From positions 1 to 64,000 of the forward strand of contig CAWEBX010000029.1 in assembly GCA_963807355.1 (NCBI GenBank): DNA of 64,000 bases, read 5' to 3'. The notes below the pieces were generated by a model. That model did not search any database and was not told the DNA's origin. It worked only from the letters and a program-made list of their open reading frames with translations. A program made the position numbers and the translations under genes. Shown one piece after another: positions 10,201 to 17,890 of this stretch; the stretch's first letter is position 1, and each line of letters starts with the position of its first letter. The stretch is from Nitrobacter sp963807355. GTDB lineage: Bacteria > Pseudomonadota > Alphaproteobacteria > Rhizobiales > Xanthobacteraceae.

Positions 10201-10328
10201 GTTTTCGCGGAAGGCTCGACGTACACGGCTGCAGGGTCATCGGGTCGCGAGGTGAACACCGACTCCGCCCCGGCGGACGACGACGTCGTCGAGAGCGCGA
10301 TCGCCAGGAGAATGAGGCGCTTCAGCAT
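7248..10328 (-). CDS. Secreted double pectate-lyase-like beta-helix protein with C-terminal beta-propeller-like region
   Basis: 1026-residue exported protein. A signal peptide starts at MLKRLILLAIALS. Two pectate_lyase_3-like beta-helix entry motifs are seen: at about residue 60-120 (AALDRAGANPNGGIVFMPSG then YRITRTLFVWRGVRVIGYG) and near residue 390-450 (GDGQADDTRALQAAIDAHRV then LYFPSGFYIVRDTLRLRPD). The last 280 residues have repeated strand patterns of SMP-30/NHL-type propellers (SGAAVDPSGRLFFVDRHQQR, VNLAFDRSGNLIVLSSAG, SAIADSEGNVYVANGQVFV). The family suggests polysaccharide binding or cleavage at the cell surface; no catalytic triad can be assigned with confidence. The start was placed at the Met that opens the signal peptide, not at the upstream Met at 10376. 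It stands alone on its strand. Confidence 0.8.
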   Translation of the reverse strand: MLKRLILLAIALSTTSSSAGAESVFTSRPDDPAAVYVEPSAKTAAIAAGDHTAVVQAALDRAGANPNGGIVFMPSGRYRITRTLFVWRGVRVIGYGPTRPVLVLPERTPGFQKGIGLMVLLTHAGPGRAGQAPPARVPFPPPGIVPPNDEIPDANQSTFYSSMMNIDFEIGDGNPAAVAIRSHVAQHGVLSHIDFHTGSGLAAIAEVGNVGQDLRFYGGRYGILTTNTSPFWPYTLVDSTFDGQREAAVREHLVGLTVVRTTFRNVPVAISIDPEYSDQLWLKDARFENVSTAALVIGNERNPTTQIGVADAICSNVPVFAIYRETGTTHGAPAPAYTVRSLHHGLLVRGRDSTGDIDTRYDAVPLAAPRPPLPPAIRALPPAEQWVNVHSVGVTGDGQADDTRALQAAIDAHRVLYFPSGFYIVRDTLRLRPDTILIGLHPNTTQLDLPDRTPAFEGVGPPKALLETPCGGTNIVSGLGIFTGATNPRAAGVLWMAGESSLLDDIQIHGFAGTFFPPAVSATLFGAATPGPEGGRGRWGAQHPSIWVTRGGGGTFHNIWSPNTYAQSGFYVSDTTTPGRVYELSAEHHLFAEIALDHVENWEFYGPQTEEEASTSTEAVALEVSDSKNITIANYHAYRVTRSYAPSPAAVRVYSSSGIRFRNVYVNAEHGYATCDASGCGTVLRAGKFAYDNALEDVTRGRQVRERNLAVLDVDEAAPATDASSASAVLASGAQVEKLVSGFHSISGAAVDPSGRLFFVDRHQQRIFSWSGETGLKVVRDAPVDAVNLAFDRSGNLIVLSSAGPAGTVLALRPDGPRDELTVLHAEPRPSASAATFLIPGTFWADGQFRNHLDLETYEYETHAQMFAKEAATAVPQAYVSPDGSTLLPAGRVFAQGPDGSYPGMDETGWRWSHALDARSLIPARPGQRVYVTSGAENRTYSAVVRADGALGDLAPFAERGGESAIADSEGNVYVANGQVFVYRPSGEPIGRIDVPERPTGLLVGGRDLKTLYILSHRSLYAVRMR

Positions 10329-10648
10329 GCGGAGCGGTCCGGAAACACCACGCCTCGCGATCCACCTTCCGGCCACGATCTGGAACAGGACGTCATAAGA
10401 AAGGGGATTTCCGAGCCGGTCGGCGCCTGGCCATGAGCCCGCTGCGAACTGTGCGGCGTGATTCTACCGCCCGGCCGGTCGTTCGGCGTGCCGGCACGTG
10501 GGCGACTCGTGGCGCGAGCGCTGTGATTCGCGTGCAACGTCACTGGACCTGTATCGCCGAGCTGTCGGGCGGGTCGCCCGGCGGACCATCGCCCGGCGGA
10601 CCACATCGGCATTGACAAGGAAGGGGCAGCGCTGCCTTACTCGCTCCG
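10329..10648. other. Divergent intergenic region with a 15-bp tandem duplication
   Basis: Separates the divergent beta-helix and phospholipase-D genes and so should hold both promoters; none is obvious. A perfect 15-bp unit TCGCCCGGCGGACCA occurs twice in tandem (10574-10588 and 10589-10603). GGCAGCGCTGCC at 10626-10637 is a perfect 12-bp palindrome just before the GTG of the next gene. Confidence 0.5.
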
Positions 10649-12248
10649 GTGCCCCGTGCGAACGCGCGCCGTCTCCGGCTGGCCCTGCCGGCCATCGCAC
10701 TGACGGTGTGCGGCGGGTGCGCGTCGCTTCCGAAAGCGCACACTTCCACCCCCTCGGTTGCGCTCTCTGATACGGCCGACACGACGTCGCTCGGGCGAGC
10801 CGCCGCCCGCAGGATGTCGGAGCTGAAGGGCCCGTCGGGCATCCGCCTCTTGCCCCGCGGTCCCGATGCATTCCTCGCGCGCCTCACGCTCGTCGATCTC
10901 GCCGAGCGCAGTCTCGACCTCCAGTACCACCTCTGGCACGACGACACGGTGGGCCGGCTGCTGCTCGGCGCGGTGATGCGCGCCGCTGATCGCGGCGTCC
11001 GCGTGCGGCTGCTCGTGGACGACGTGGGCACGGCGCCGGACGATCGGACGCTCCTCGCGCCTCGACGCACACCCCAACATCGAGGTGCGGCTCTTCAATC
11101 CGATTGCCACCCGGTCGGTGAAGGCGCTCTGGATGCTCTCGGATTTCTCGCGCGTCAACCGCCGGATGCACAACAAGTCCATCACCGCTGACAACCAGAT
11201 CACGATCGTCGGAGGCCGCAACATCGGCGACGAATACTTCGAGGCGAGCACCGTGATGAACTACGGCGACCTCGACGCGCTCGCGATCGGTGAGGCCGTG
11301 GCTGCGGTCTCGGACATATTCGACCGCTACTGGAACAGCCCCGTCGTGTACGGGATCGCCGAGCTGCGCGATGATCCGCCTCCCTCCACTGACATCGCGC
11401 GCGCCGCGGCCGGGCTGCGGGCGTTCGAACGGCAGCAGCGGGACGCGCGCTATACGCAGGCGATGCGCGAGAGCCCGCTCTCGCAGGAGCTGCGGGACGG
11501 CCGAGTCGCGTTCACCGCCGCGCGCATCGAGGTCACGGCAGACGATCCCGGGAAGGTGGAGCAGGCGGGAAGGGACGGTTCGCAGAACCTGATGCCACAG
11601 CTCAGGGCGCCGTTCGACCGCGCGCGCGAGTCGGTGGTCCTCGTGTCGCCCGTACTTCGTGCCCCGCAAAGGCGGGGTGGAGTTCCTGAAATCCCTCCGT
11701 GCGCGAGGAGTTCGCGTGAGGGTGCTCACGAACGGCTTCGCGTCGACCGACGTGGTGGCCGTGTTCAGCAAGTACAAGAATACCGCCGCCAGCTGCTCGA
11801 AGCTGGCGTCGAGCTCTACGAACTCGATCCCGCGCACGATCACCGTGGGCCGCAGGGCCCCCGGCAGCCGTCCGAGCGCCCGAATGCATCGGAGGCGACG
11901 ACGCCCCGCGCGGGGCTGCACGGAAAAATCATCTCCTTCGATTGCCTTCAGTTCTTCGTGGGATTGATGAACCTCGATCCGCGGTCGGCGTTCACGAACA
12001 CCGAGATTGGGTTCCTCGTCGATGCACCGGACGCCGCGGCCCTCCTGTGCGAAGGGCTCGACCAGACGTTGGCACGCACTGCATTCCGTGTCCAGCTGAC
12101 CACGTCGTCGAACGGCGCCAGGCACATGGAGTGGGTGGAAACGGACGAGGGGCGAGAGCGGCGCTTCACGAGCGAGCCGGGAGGGAGCCGCTGGAAGCGG
12201 GTCAAGGCATGGATGTACGGAATCATGCCGATCGAATCGCTGATGTGA
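10649..12248 (+). CDS. Phospholipase D / cardiolipin synthase-like lipoprotein, three frameshifts
   Basis: PLD-superfamily enzyme of about 532 residues, probably anchored to the membrane: the N-terminus has a lipobox-like LTVCGGCAS after a hydrophobic stretch. Two HKD-type active-site regions are visible, HNKSITADNQITIVGGRNI (about residues 170-190) and LHGKIISFDCLQFFVGLMN near the C-terminus, as expected for phosphatidyltransferases or phospholipases. The frame changes near 11,060 (+1), near 11,650 (+1) and near 11,790 (-1); the net length 1600 becomes 1599 after correction. The ORF opens with GTG at 10649. Relatives in Proteobacteria are annotated as YmdC/ClsC-like; the exact substrate is not determinable. 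Confidence 0.8.
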
Positions 12249-12433
12249 GCGCGGATCCGGGTCCGCGCACGCGGCCGGGCCGCATCAGGCCGCGGCTCTC
12301 CACGCGGTCGATCCTTGCCGAGGCGCTCGCATCACGCCGCGACCGATCGACGGGTGGTTCGGTGAGCAGGGGCTGACCGCGCGTCTCGACTGGCCGGCCG
12401 GGGAAAACGGAACGCACGGCACGAGGAGAAGAG

Positions 12434-12707
12434 ATGATTCTGGCCACCACCACCGTCGAGGATTTCGACCAGTTCTTCAAGACGTTCTCGACCAAGGGCG
12501 CCGAGAAGCGCAAGCAGCACGGGTCGAAGGGGGCGCTCGTTTTCCGCGATCCGACCGACACGCATCGCGTGTGGATCGTTTTCGATTGGAGACGACAGCG
12601 GGTGGCAGAGTTTCCTCTCCGATCCTGAAGTGCTGCCGATCATGAAGGAAGCCGGGCTCAAGGGCCGCCCGCAGCCGCTGACGCTCGGCGGTCAGTGCGG
12701 CGCATAG
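12434..12707 (+). CDS. Small dimeric alpha-beta barrel-like protein of unknown function, one frameshift
   Basis: Corrected product about 90 residues. It reads MILATTTVEDFDQFFKTFS, then RDPTDTHRVWIVFDW, and after one inserted base near 12,588 continues GDDSGWQSFLSDPEVLPIMK to a C-terminus QPLTLGGQCGA. The pattern (thiol-free, W/F-rich strands, 'SFLSDPEVLPIM') resembles antibiotic-biosynthesis-monooxygenase-like barrel proteins common in soil bacteria; no function is claimed. The length 274 is 273 plus one, which supports a single insertion. A Shine-Dalgarno-like AGGAGAAGAG precedes the ATG. Confidence 0.7.
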
Positions 12708-13225
12708 GACCGTGGTTCGACGAAGGCATTCGCAATCGTCAACGCGAGGCCGGGGGTGTCTGCGTCAGAGACATTCGACAGCACGGACACCACGATCCCG
12801 TGTTCTTTGAACGTCATGAGCGACGCCACCGTGCGCTGCTGCGCCCGGATAGCTGCGGCGGCGCGCCCGCGCATCTCGTGACCGCTCCGCCCAGCTTGTC
12901 TTTTCGAGCGCACCAAGGTCGTCAGCGTTCCGTGAGCGGCGTGTGAGATCTCGGGAGCAGTTATAGTCATTCGATTGCAACGCAGGAACTGAAGGTCCTG
13001 CCTGCCACATGGAACCGGGGCGGGAGTCTTGCTCCACATCGGACCGTGGCGCGGATGTCTTGCTCCACGTCGACCCTGTCGCGCGGGGCTTCAGCCCTGC
13101 GCTTCAAGGCAGGACTGAAGTCCTGCTCCACATGAAGACCGTGCGCGGGAGTCTTCCACATGGAACCCGTGGCGCAGGTCCTGCTCCACACTGACCCGCT
13201 CCAGGCTTTGCCGGAGCACACGTAC
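12708..13225. other. Intergenic region carrying a degenerate repeat array
   Basis: Bases 12,708-12,984 hold no recognisable gene on either strand. From 12,985 the sequence becomes the repeat array annotated separately. Confidence 0.5.
12985..13195. repeat. Degenerate tandem array of 'TGCTCCACAT' units
   Basis: The core TCTTGCTCCACAT or TCCTGCTCCACAT recurs at about 13,027, 13,058, 13,120 and 13,178, with a shortened copy near 13,152. Between cores lie G+C-rich variants of 'GACCGTGGCGCGGGAG'. One unit contains the inverted pair AGTCCTGC/GCAGGACT style sequence (13,108-13,125). Arrays of this phrase type are a familiar intergenic feature of Acidobacteria, which supports the assignment of block A. 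Spacing is 30-60 bases and irregular, so it is not a CRISPR. Confidence 0.7.
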
Positions 13226-13405
13226 ATGAAGCCAAAAGAAGAACACGATTGCCTCTGGCTTTCGACCGGACGCCCAGACACGCGGCGCGCTTCTACGCCG
13301 CGACGTTTCCCGACAGTCAAGTGATCGCGGTTCACACGGCCCCGAGCGACTACCCGAGCGGCAAGGCGGGGGACGTGCTGACGGTGGAGTTCACCGTTGT
13401 CCGGC
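13226..13405 (+). pseudogene. VOC-family (PhnB-like) protein, truncated at a block junction
   Basis: Begins ATG at 13226 (MKPKEEHDCLWLST) and, after a frame change near 13,292, continues ARFYAATFPDSQVIAVHTAP and GKAGDVLTVEFTV, a clear match to PhnB/3-demethylubiquinone-methyltransferase-like VOC proteins. The homologous proteins continue for about 90 more residues with a conserved LNGGP segment; here the match ends at about 13,395-13,405 and the following DNA is alphaproteobacterial. The truncation therefore marks the junction of blocks A and B. Confidence 0.7.
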
Positions 13406-13482
13406 AGGATGATGATTTCTCTTAAGGCCATAGCGCGCGATTTAAGCTGCTGATTTGTCGCGGTCAATGCGCCGGGGCGCCC

Positions 13483-13548
13483 GTTAAGGCGGCCTTAACC
13501 ATGATTTTTAAGGCGGCGTTAACCACGAAAATTAAGTCTTCATTTACC
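13483..13548. promoter_or_regulatory. Three CtrA-like boxes at exact 24-bp spacing upstream of rmuC
   Basis: TTAAGGCGGCCTTAACCAT starts at 13484, TTAAGGCGGCGTTAACCA at 13508 and TTAAGTCTTCATTTACC at 13532. The first two fit TTAA-N7-TTAA, the binding pattern of the alphaproteobacterial cell-cycle regulator CtrA, and the first includes the half site TTAACCAT; the third is a weaker copy. The array ends 53 bases before the rmuC ATG. It might instead serve a divergent gene lost at the junction. CtrA itself is not in the window. Confidence 0.5.
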
Positions 13549-13601
13549 ATAAATGTTCCCTCTTCGTTCGCGAAAGCCGGCGAATCGGGCTACATAGCCG
13601 C

Positions 13602-14810
13602 ATGAACGAAATTCTTTTCACCGTCGGCGACCTGCCGATTCACGTTGGCGAGGCGCTGGCGGGCTTTGGCGCGCTCGCATTGGTGCTGCTGCTGGCGATT
13701 GCCATCGTCATCGCCCGCTCCGGCCGCCGCGGCGCGGAACTGGCGATGGCGCAGGCGATTCGCGCCGACGAGCTGGAGGAGCGCCTAAGCGAGATGCTGC
13801 GGGCGCAGAGCGAGTCCACCGGCCGGGTCGACGCCATGGCGCAGGCGCTGGTGGGCCGCCAGTCCGAGATGACGCGCGCGGTCAACGAGCGGCTGGATTC
13901 GGTGACCCACCGCGTCGGCCAGTCGATGGAAGCGACCACGCGCCACACCATGGACAGTCTGCGCGTGCTGCATGAGCGGCTCGGCATCATCGACAACGCG
14001 CACAAGAACCTCACCGACCTGACCTCGCAGGTGACGACCTTGCGCGACGTGCTCGCCAACAAGCAGTCGCGCGGCGCCTTCGGCCAGGCGCGGATGGAAG
14101 CGATCGTGCAGGACGGCATGCCGCAGGGCTCCTACGAGTTCCAGTACACGCTCTCGACCGGCAAGCGCCCGGATTGCGTGGTGTTCCTGCCCGACCAGCG
14201 GCCGCTCTGCATCGACGCCAAATTTCCGCTGGAGGCGATGACCGCGCTGCACGACGCGCGCAGCGACGAGGAACGCAAATTCGCCACGCAACGCCTGCGC
14301 AACGACGTGATGAAGCATGTCAACGACATCGCCGAGAAATATCTGATCACCGGCGAGACCCAGGACACCGCGCTGATGTTCGTGCCGTCGGAATCGGTCT
14401 ATGCCGAAATCCACGACGGTTTCGACGACGTGATCCAGAAGGCCTATCGCGCCCGCGTCGTGCTGGTGTCGCCCTCGCTGCTGATGCTGGCGATCCAGGT
14501 GATGCAGCAGATCCTTAAAGACGCGCGCATGCGCGATGCCGCCGACCAGATCCGCACCGAGGTGCTCAATCTCGGCGACGACCTCGGCCGCCTGCGCGAG
14601 CGCGTGCTGAAGCTGCAGAAGCACTTTGGCGACGTCAACGAGGACGTGCGGCAGATATTGATCTCCGCCGACAAGATCGAGAAGCGCGCCGGGCGGATCG
14701 AGGAACTCGATTTCAGCAAGACCGACGCGCCGGTGGAAGTGCCCCGCTTCGTCAAGAGCGAGACAGCCGAGCTGTTCCCCGCGCCGCGCAAGCTGCAGGC
14801 GGGGGAGTAG
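13602..14810 (+). CDS. rmuC: DNA recombination protein RmuC
   Basis: 402-residue protein. Residues 15-40 form one membrane anchor (ALAGFGALALVLLLAIAIVI), followed by a coiled coil to about residue 150 and the RmuC nuclease-like domain: GYEFQYTL-type strand YEFQYTLSTGKRPDCVVFLP, then the catalytic-looking PLCIDAKFPLEAM and the helix MFVPSESVYAEIHD. RmuC limits rearrangements at inverted repeats and inhibits Tn7-like inversion in E. coli. The frame is intact, unlike several neighbours. Upstream sit the CtrA-like boxes. In related genomes the gene often neighbours def/fmt; that part would lie beyond the junction. Confidence 0.93.
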   Translation: MNEILFTVGDLPIHVGEALAGFGALALVLLLAIAIVIARSGRRGAELAMAQAIRADELEERLSEMLRAQSESTGRVDAMAQALVGRQSEMTRAVNERLDSVTHRVGQSMEATTRHTMDSLRVLHERLGIIDNAHKNLTDLTSQVTTLRDVLANKQSRGAFGQARMEAIVQDGMPQGSYEFQYTLSTGKRPDCVVFLPDQRPLCIDAKFPLEAMTALHDARSDEERKFATQRLRNDVMKHVNDIAEKYLITGETQDTALMFVPSESVYAEIHDGFDDVIQKAYRARVVLVSPSLLMLAIQVMQQILKDARMRDAADQIRTEVLNLGDDLGRLRERVLKLQKHFGDVNEDVRQILISADKIEKRAGRIEELDFSKTDAPVEVPRFVKSETAELFPAPRKLQAGE

Positions 14811-15006
14811 GCGTTCTCCCTTCCCCCTTGTGGGGAGTGGCCGGCTATCGCGCCTAGAAGCGATGTTGCACGGCTAGGCGCCGGATGAGGGGTTCTTTCC
14901 GCGGAGACAGACCCCTCACCCGTCTCGAATGAGCTGCGCTCATTCGATCCACCCTCTCCCACAGGGGGAGAGGGAAAGCGGGCCGAATCTCTGCTAACAC
15001 CCCTCC
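14811..15006. repeat. Dispersed repeat ('CCCTCTCCC...GGGAGAGGG' type)
   Basis: Contains CCCTTCCCCCTTGTGGGGAG near 14,818 and ACCCTCTCCCACAGGGGGAG near 14,951, inverted copies of a phrase common in Bradyrhizobiaceae intergenic DNA, with CCCCTCACCC between. No coding frame. It may form a long stem and act as a transcript end for rmuC. Confidence 0.5.
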
Positions 15007-16382
15007 ATGACAGCACCGGAAACCGCCTCCGCTTCGCCCGAAAAGGCCTCCGCGCCCTCACCCTCCTGGCGCGACAGCCTCGCCGTGTATCTGCAGCCGC
15101 GCGTGCTGATCGTGCTGCTGCTCGGCTTCTCCTCCGGGCTGCCGCTGGCGCTGTCGGGATCGACGCTGTTGGTCTGGATGCGCGAGTTCGGCGTCGATCT
15201 CGACACCATCGGGCTGTTTGCGCTGGTCGGCACGCCCTACACGCTGAAGTTCCTGTGGGCGCCGCTGGTCGATGCGCTGCATGTGCCGTTCTTCACCCGC
15301 GCGCTTCGGCCGGCGGCGCGGCTGGCTGGTGTTTTCGCAACTGCTGCTGATCGGCATCGATCCTGCTGCTGGCGCTGACCGATCCAGCGCGCTCGCCGCT
15401 GTTCGTCGCGCTCGGCGCGCTGCTGGTCGCGACGACGTCGTCCACCCAGGACATCGTGGTCGACGCGTTTCGCGTCGAGAGCCTGCCGGAGAGCGAGCAG
15501 GCCGCCGGCATGGCGTCCTATGTCGCCGCCTATCGCATCGGCATGCTGGTCTCGACCGCCGGCGCGCTGTTCATGGTCGACGGGCTTCGAGAGCACCGGC
15601 ATCACCCGCAGCGCGGCCTGGATGTGGGGCTATGTGGTGATGGCCGCGCTGGTGCTGATCGGGACCGTCACGGCGCTGGTCGCGACCGAGCCCGAGCAGT
15701 CCGTACGCGCTGAAGCCGCGACCCGAGCGAAAGCGCGTTCGCCGCGCGTGCTGCATGCCGCGATCGGTGCGTTCTCCGAATTCCTCACCCGCACGCGACG
15801 CCTTCGCGGTGCTCGCCTTCGTCGTGCTGTTCAAGTTCACCGACGCGTTTTCCGGCACCATGACCGCACCGTTCGTGATCGACCTCGGTTTCACCCGCAA
15901 CGACTATGCGGCGATCGTCAAGGGCGTCGGCCTCGCCGCCACGCTGATCGGCGGCTTTGCCGGCGGCTTCGTCGCGCGGCGCTATTCGCTGGCCGACGAG
16001 CCTGTGGATCGGCGGCGTGCTGCAGGCGGTCGCCAATCTGTCGTTCTCGTGGCTCGCCTTTGTCGGCGTCAATCAATGGGCGCTGGCGTTCGCGATCACG
16101 GCGGAGAACTTCACCAGCGCCATCGGCACCGTGATCTTCGTCGCCTACCTTTCGGCGCTGTGCCGCAATCCGCTGCACACCGCGACCCAATATGCGCTGC
16201 TGACCGCGCTGGCCGCGGTGGGCCGGACGTATCTTTCGTCGGGCGCAGGCTATGTGGCGAAGGCCACGGGCTGGCCGATGTTTTTCGTCATCTGCATGCT
16301 GGTCGCAATCCCGAGCCTGATCCTGCTGGCCTGGCTGCAGCGGCGCGGACATTTCGAGGCGCTGGGGCCGGTGAAGGTTTAG
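15007..16382 (+). CDS. AmpG-like muropeptide MFS transporter, five frameshifts
   Basis: Inner-membrane major-facilitator protein resembling AmpG, which imports anhydro-muropeptides for peptidoglycan recycling. N-terminal AmpG-like motif: LLGFSSGLPLALSGSTLLVW then GLFALVGTPYTLKFLWAPLVD. Later blocks TTSSTQDIVVDAFRVESLP, FTDAFSGTMTAPFVIDLGFT and ALAFAITAENFTSAIGTVIF complete the family pattern, and the last is followed by ALCRNPLHTATQYALL. The coding frame advances by one base near 15,300, 15,350, 15,590, 15,790 and 16,005. All five look like single insertions, and 1376 minus 5 gives 457 codons, the usual length. I treat it as one intact gene with sequence errors. Confidence 0.85.
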
Positions 16383-16388
16383 GCCCTC

Positions 16389-16477
16389 GTAGCCCGGATG
16401 CAGCGAAGCGCAATCCGGGGCCGGTGGCGACGGCGGCTGAGATCATCCCGGATTGCGCTTCGCTCCATCCGGGCTAC
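16389..16477. repeat. Inverted repeat, 'GTAGCCCGGATG' family, copy 1
   Basis: GTAGCCCGGATGCAGCGAAG at 16389 is matched in inverse by CGCTTCGCTCCATCCGGGCTAC ending at 16477. Copies occur at 30,917-31,002 and 37,544-37,630. Sits just after the MFS stop and before the convergent small secreted-protein gene, a position where it could end both transcripts. Confidence 0.8.
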
Positions 16478-16489
16478 GAACTTCGCTAC

Positions 16490-16915
16490 TCAGTGCTTGG
16501 TCACCACGCTCCATTTGGTGATGACGGCTTCGCTCATCTGCCCGGCGTCCTGCGCGCAGGCGACCTCGTCGACTTTCACGGAAATTTCCTTGCCGATGAA
16601 ATTTTTCAGTTGCGCGGCCTGCGCGTCGCTGCTGGTGACGAGCTGGAACGTTTCGGGCCCGGTTTCGAGGTTGCACAGCCCGTTCGGCGGCGGCAGCCGG
16701 CGCGGCTCGCTGGTGATCTGGTAGGTGGCGGCGCGCTTGGTCTTCTTGCTGCCCTTCATGGCGTTGAGTTCGCCGGACAGGACGTCGCCGGCATTGATCG
16801 GCTTGCCGGGCTTCGGCGCCGGCTCGGCCTGCTGCGCCCATGCGGAAGGCGCAACCAGGGCCGCTGCCATGATGATCGCAAAGCGGGAGCGTCTGCCGAA
16901 TTGTCGTTTCGTCAT
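16490..16915 (-). CDS. Small secreted protein of unknown function
   Basis: 141 residues with a signal peptide (RSRFAIIMAAALVAPSAWAQ, cleavage likely after AWA-Q). The mature part is Lys/Pro-rich at first, then a compact domain with two Cys (GLCNLET and VACAQDAG) that could pair in the periplasm. I do not recognise the family; similar proteins are annotated hypothetical in Bradyrhizobium next to recR. It lies 23 bases after the recR stop on the same strand, so it may be the last gene of the dnaX-ybaB-recR transcript. Confidence 0.75.
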   Translation of the reverse strand: MTKRQFGRRSRFAIIMAAALVAPSAWAQQAEPAPKPGKPINAGDVLSGELNAMKGSKKTKRAATYQITSEPRRLPPPNGLCNLETGPETFQLVTSSDAQAAQLKNFIGKEISVKVDEVACAQDAGQMSEAVITKWSVVTKH

Positions 16916-16938
16916 GTCGATCAGTTCCGTCTGTGGGG

Positions 16939-17544
16939 TTAGAACAGCGTTCGCTGCCGCATGGCAGCCGATAGCGTACCTTCGTCGAGATAATCAAGTT
17001 CGCCGCCGACCGGTACGCCGTGCGCAAGCCGGGTCACCTTGACGTTGGCGTCCTGCAGGAGATCGGTGATGTAATGGGCGGTGGTCTGGCCATCAACCGT
17101 CGCATTCAGCGCCAGAACGATCTCGCCGACTTGTGATTCGTGCGCGCGCGCCACCAGCGCGTCGATGGTCAGATCCTGCGGACCGACGCCGTCGAGTGGC
17201 GACAATGTGGCGCCGAGCACGTGATAGCGGCCGTTGGTCGCATTCGCCCGTTCCAGCGCCCAGAGATCGGCGACGTCGGCGACCACGACGATGGTCGAGG
17301 GATCGCGCCGGGGATCGGTGCACACCGTGCAGGGATTTTGCGTGTCGATGTTGCCGCAGGTCTTGCAGACCTGGATCTTGTCGATCGCGACCTGCAGCGC
17401 GCCGGCCAGCGGCGTCATCAGCGCCTCGCGCTTCTTGATCAGATGCAGCGCCGCGCGCCGCGCCGAGCGCGGGCCGAGCCCCGGCAGCCGCGCCAGGAGC
17501 TGGATCAGGCGTTCGATTTCAGGGCCGGCAACGCTGGCTGCCAT
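16939..17544 (-). CDS. recR: Recombination mediator RecR
   Basis: 201 residues. Helix-hairpin-helix LARLPGLGPRSARRAALHL, four-Cys zinc finger CKTCGNIDTQNPCTVC, and Toprim domain (VVADVADLWALERAN, then LDGVGPQDLTIDAL). RecR acts with RecF/RecO to load RecA at gaps. I chose the Met beginning MAASVAGPEIERL over the one five codons upstream because it aligns with the family start and lies directly after the ybaB stop (17546-17548). Final gene of the dnaX-ybaB-recR operon. Confidence 0.95.
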   Translation of the reverse strand: MAASVAGPEIERLIQLLARLPGLGPRSARRAALHLIKKREALMTPLAGALQVAIDKIQVCKTCGNIDTQNPCTVCTDPRRDPSTIVVVADVADLWALERANATNGRYHVLGATLSPLDGVGPQDLTIDALVARAHESQVGEIVLALNATVDGQTTAHYITDLLQDANVKVTRLAHGVPVGGELDYLDEGTLSAAMRQRTLF

Positions 17545-17545
17545 T

Positions 17546-17866
17546 TCAGCCGAGACCAAGTCCGGGCGGCAGGCCGAGCCCGCCGGTCAGCGCCTGCATC
17601 TTTTCCTGCATCGCGAGTTCCGCCTTGCGCCGCGCGTCGTTGTGCGCGGTGACCAGCAGATCCTCGAGCACTTCGCGCTCCTCGGCCTTCATCAGCGACG
17701 GATCGATCTTGACGCCCTTCACTTCCATCTTCGCAGTCATGCGCACGGCCACCAGTCCGCCGCCGGAGATGCCCTCGACCTCGACATTGCCGAGTTCTTC
17801 CTGCATCGCCTGCATCTTGGATTGCAGCTGCGCTGCCTGCTTCATCATGCCGAGAAAATCAGCCAT
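17546..17866 (-). CDS. ybaB: YbaB/EbfC-family nucleoid-associated protein
   Basis: 106 residues: MADFLGMMKQAAQLQSKMQA, a Gly-rich centre (VEGISGGGLVAVRMTAKME) and a flexible Gly/Leu/Pro tail. YbaB proteins form dimers that bind DNA with little sequence preference. It is located between dnaX (24 bases upstream) and recR (start two bases beyond its stop), the conserved order in many bacteria. Confidence 0.95.
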   Translation of the reverse strand: MADFLGMMKQAAQLQSKMQAMQEELGNVEVEGISGGGLVAVRMTAKMEVKGVKIDPSLMKAEEREVLEDLLVTAHNDARRKAELAMQEKMQALTGGLGLPPGLGLG

Positions 17867-17890
17867 TCGTTCGTCCTCTTGAGAGTTCGA

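Noticed and set aside
8319..10436. Long plus-strand frame of 705 codons opposite the beta-helix gene
   Set aside because: Arg/Val/His-rich composition typical of antisense shadows in high-G+C DNA, no recognised domain, and fully covered by a convincing minus-strand gene.
12985..13195. CRISPR array
   Set aside because: Units are degenerate and spacing irregular (30-60 bases), spacers resemble each other, and no cas gene is near.
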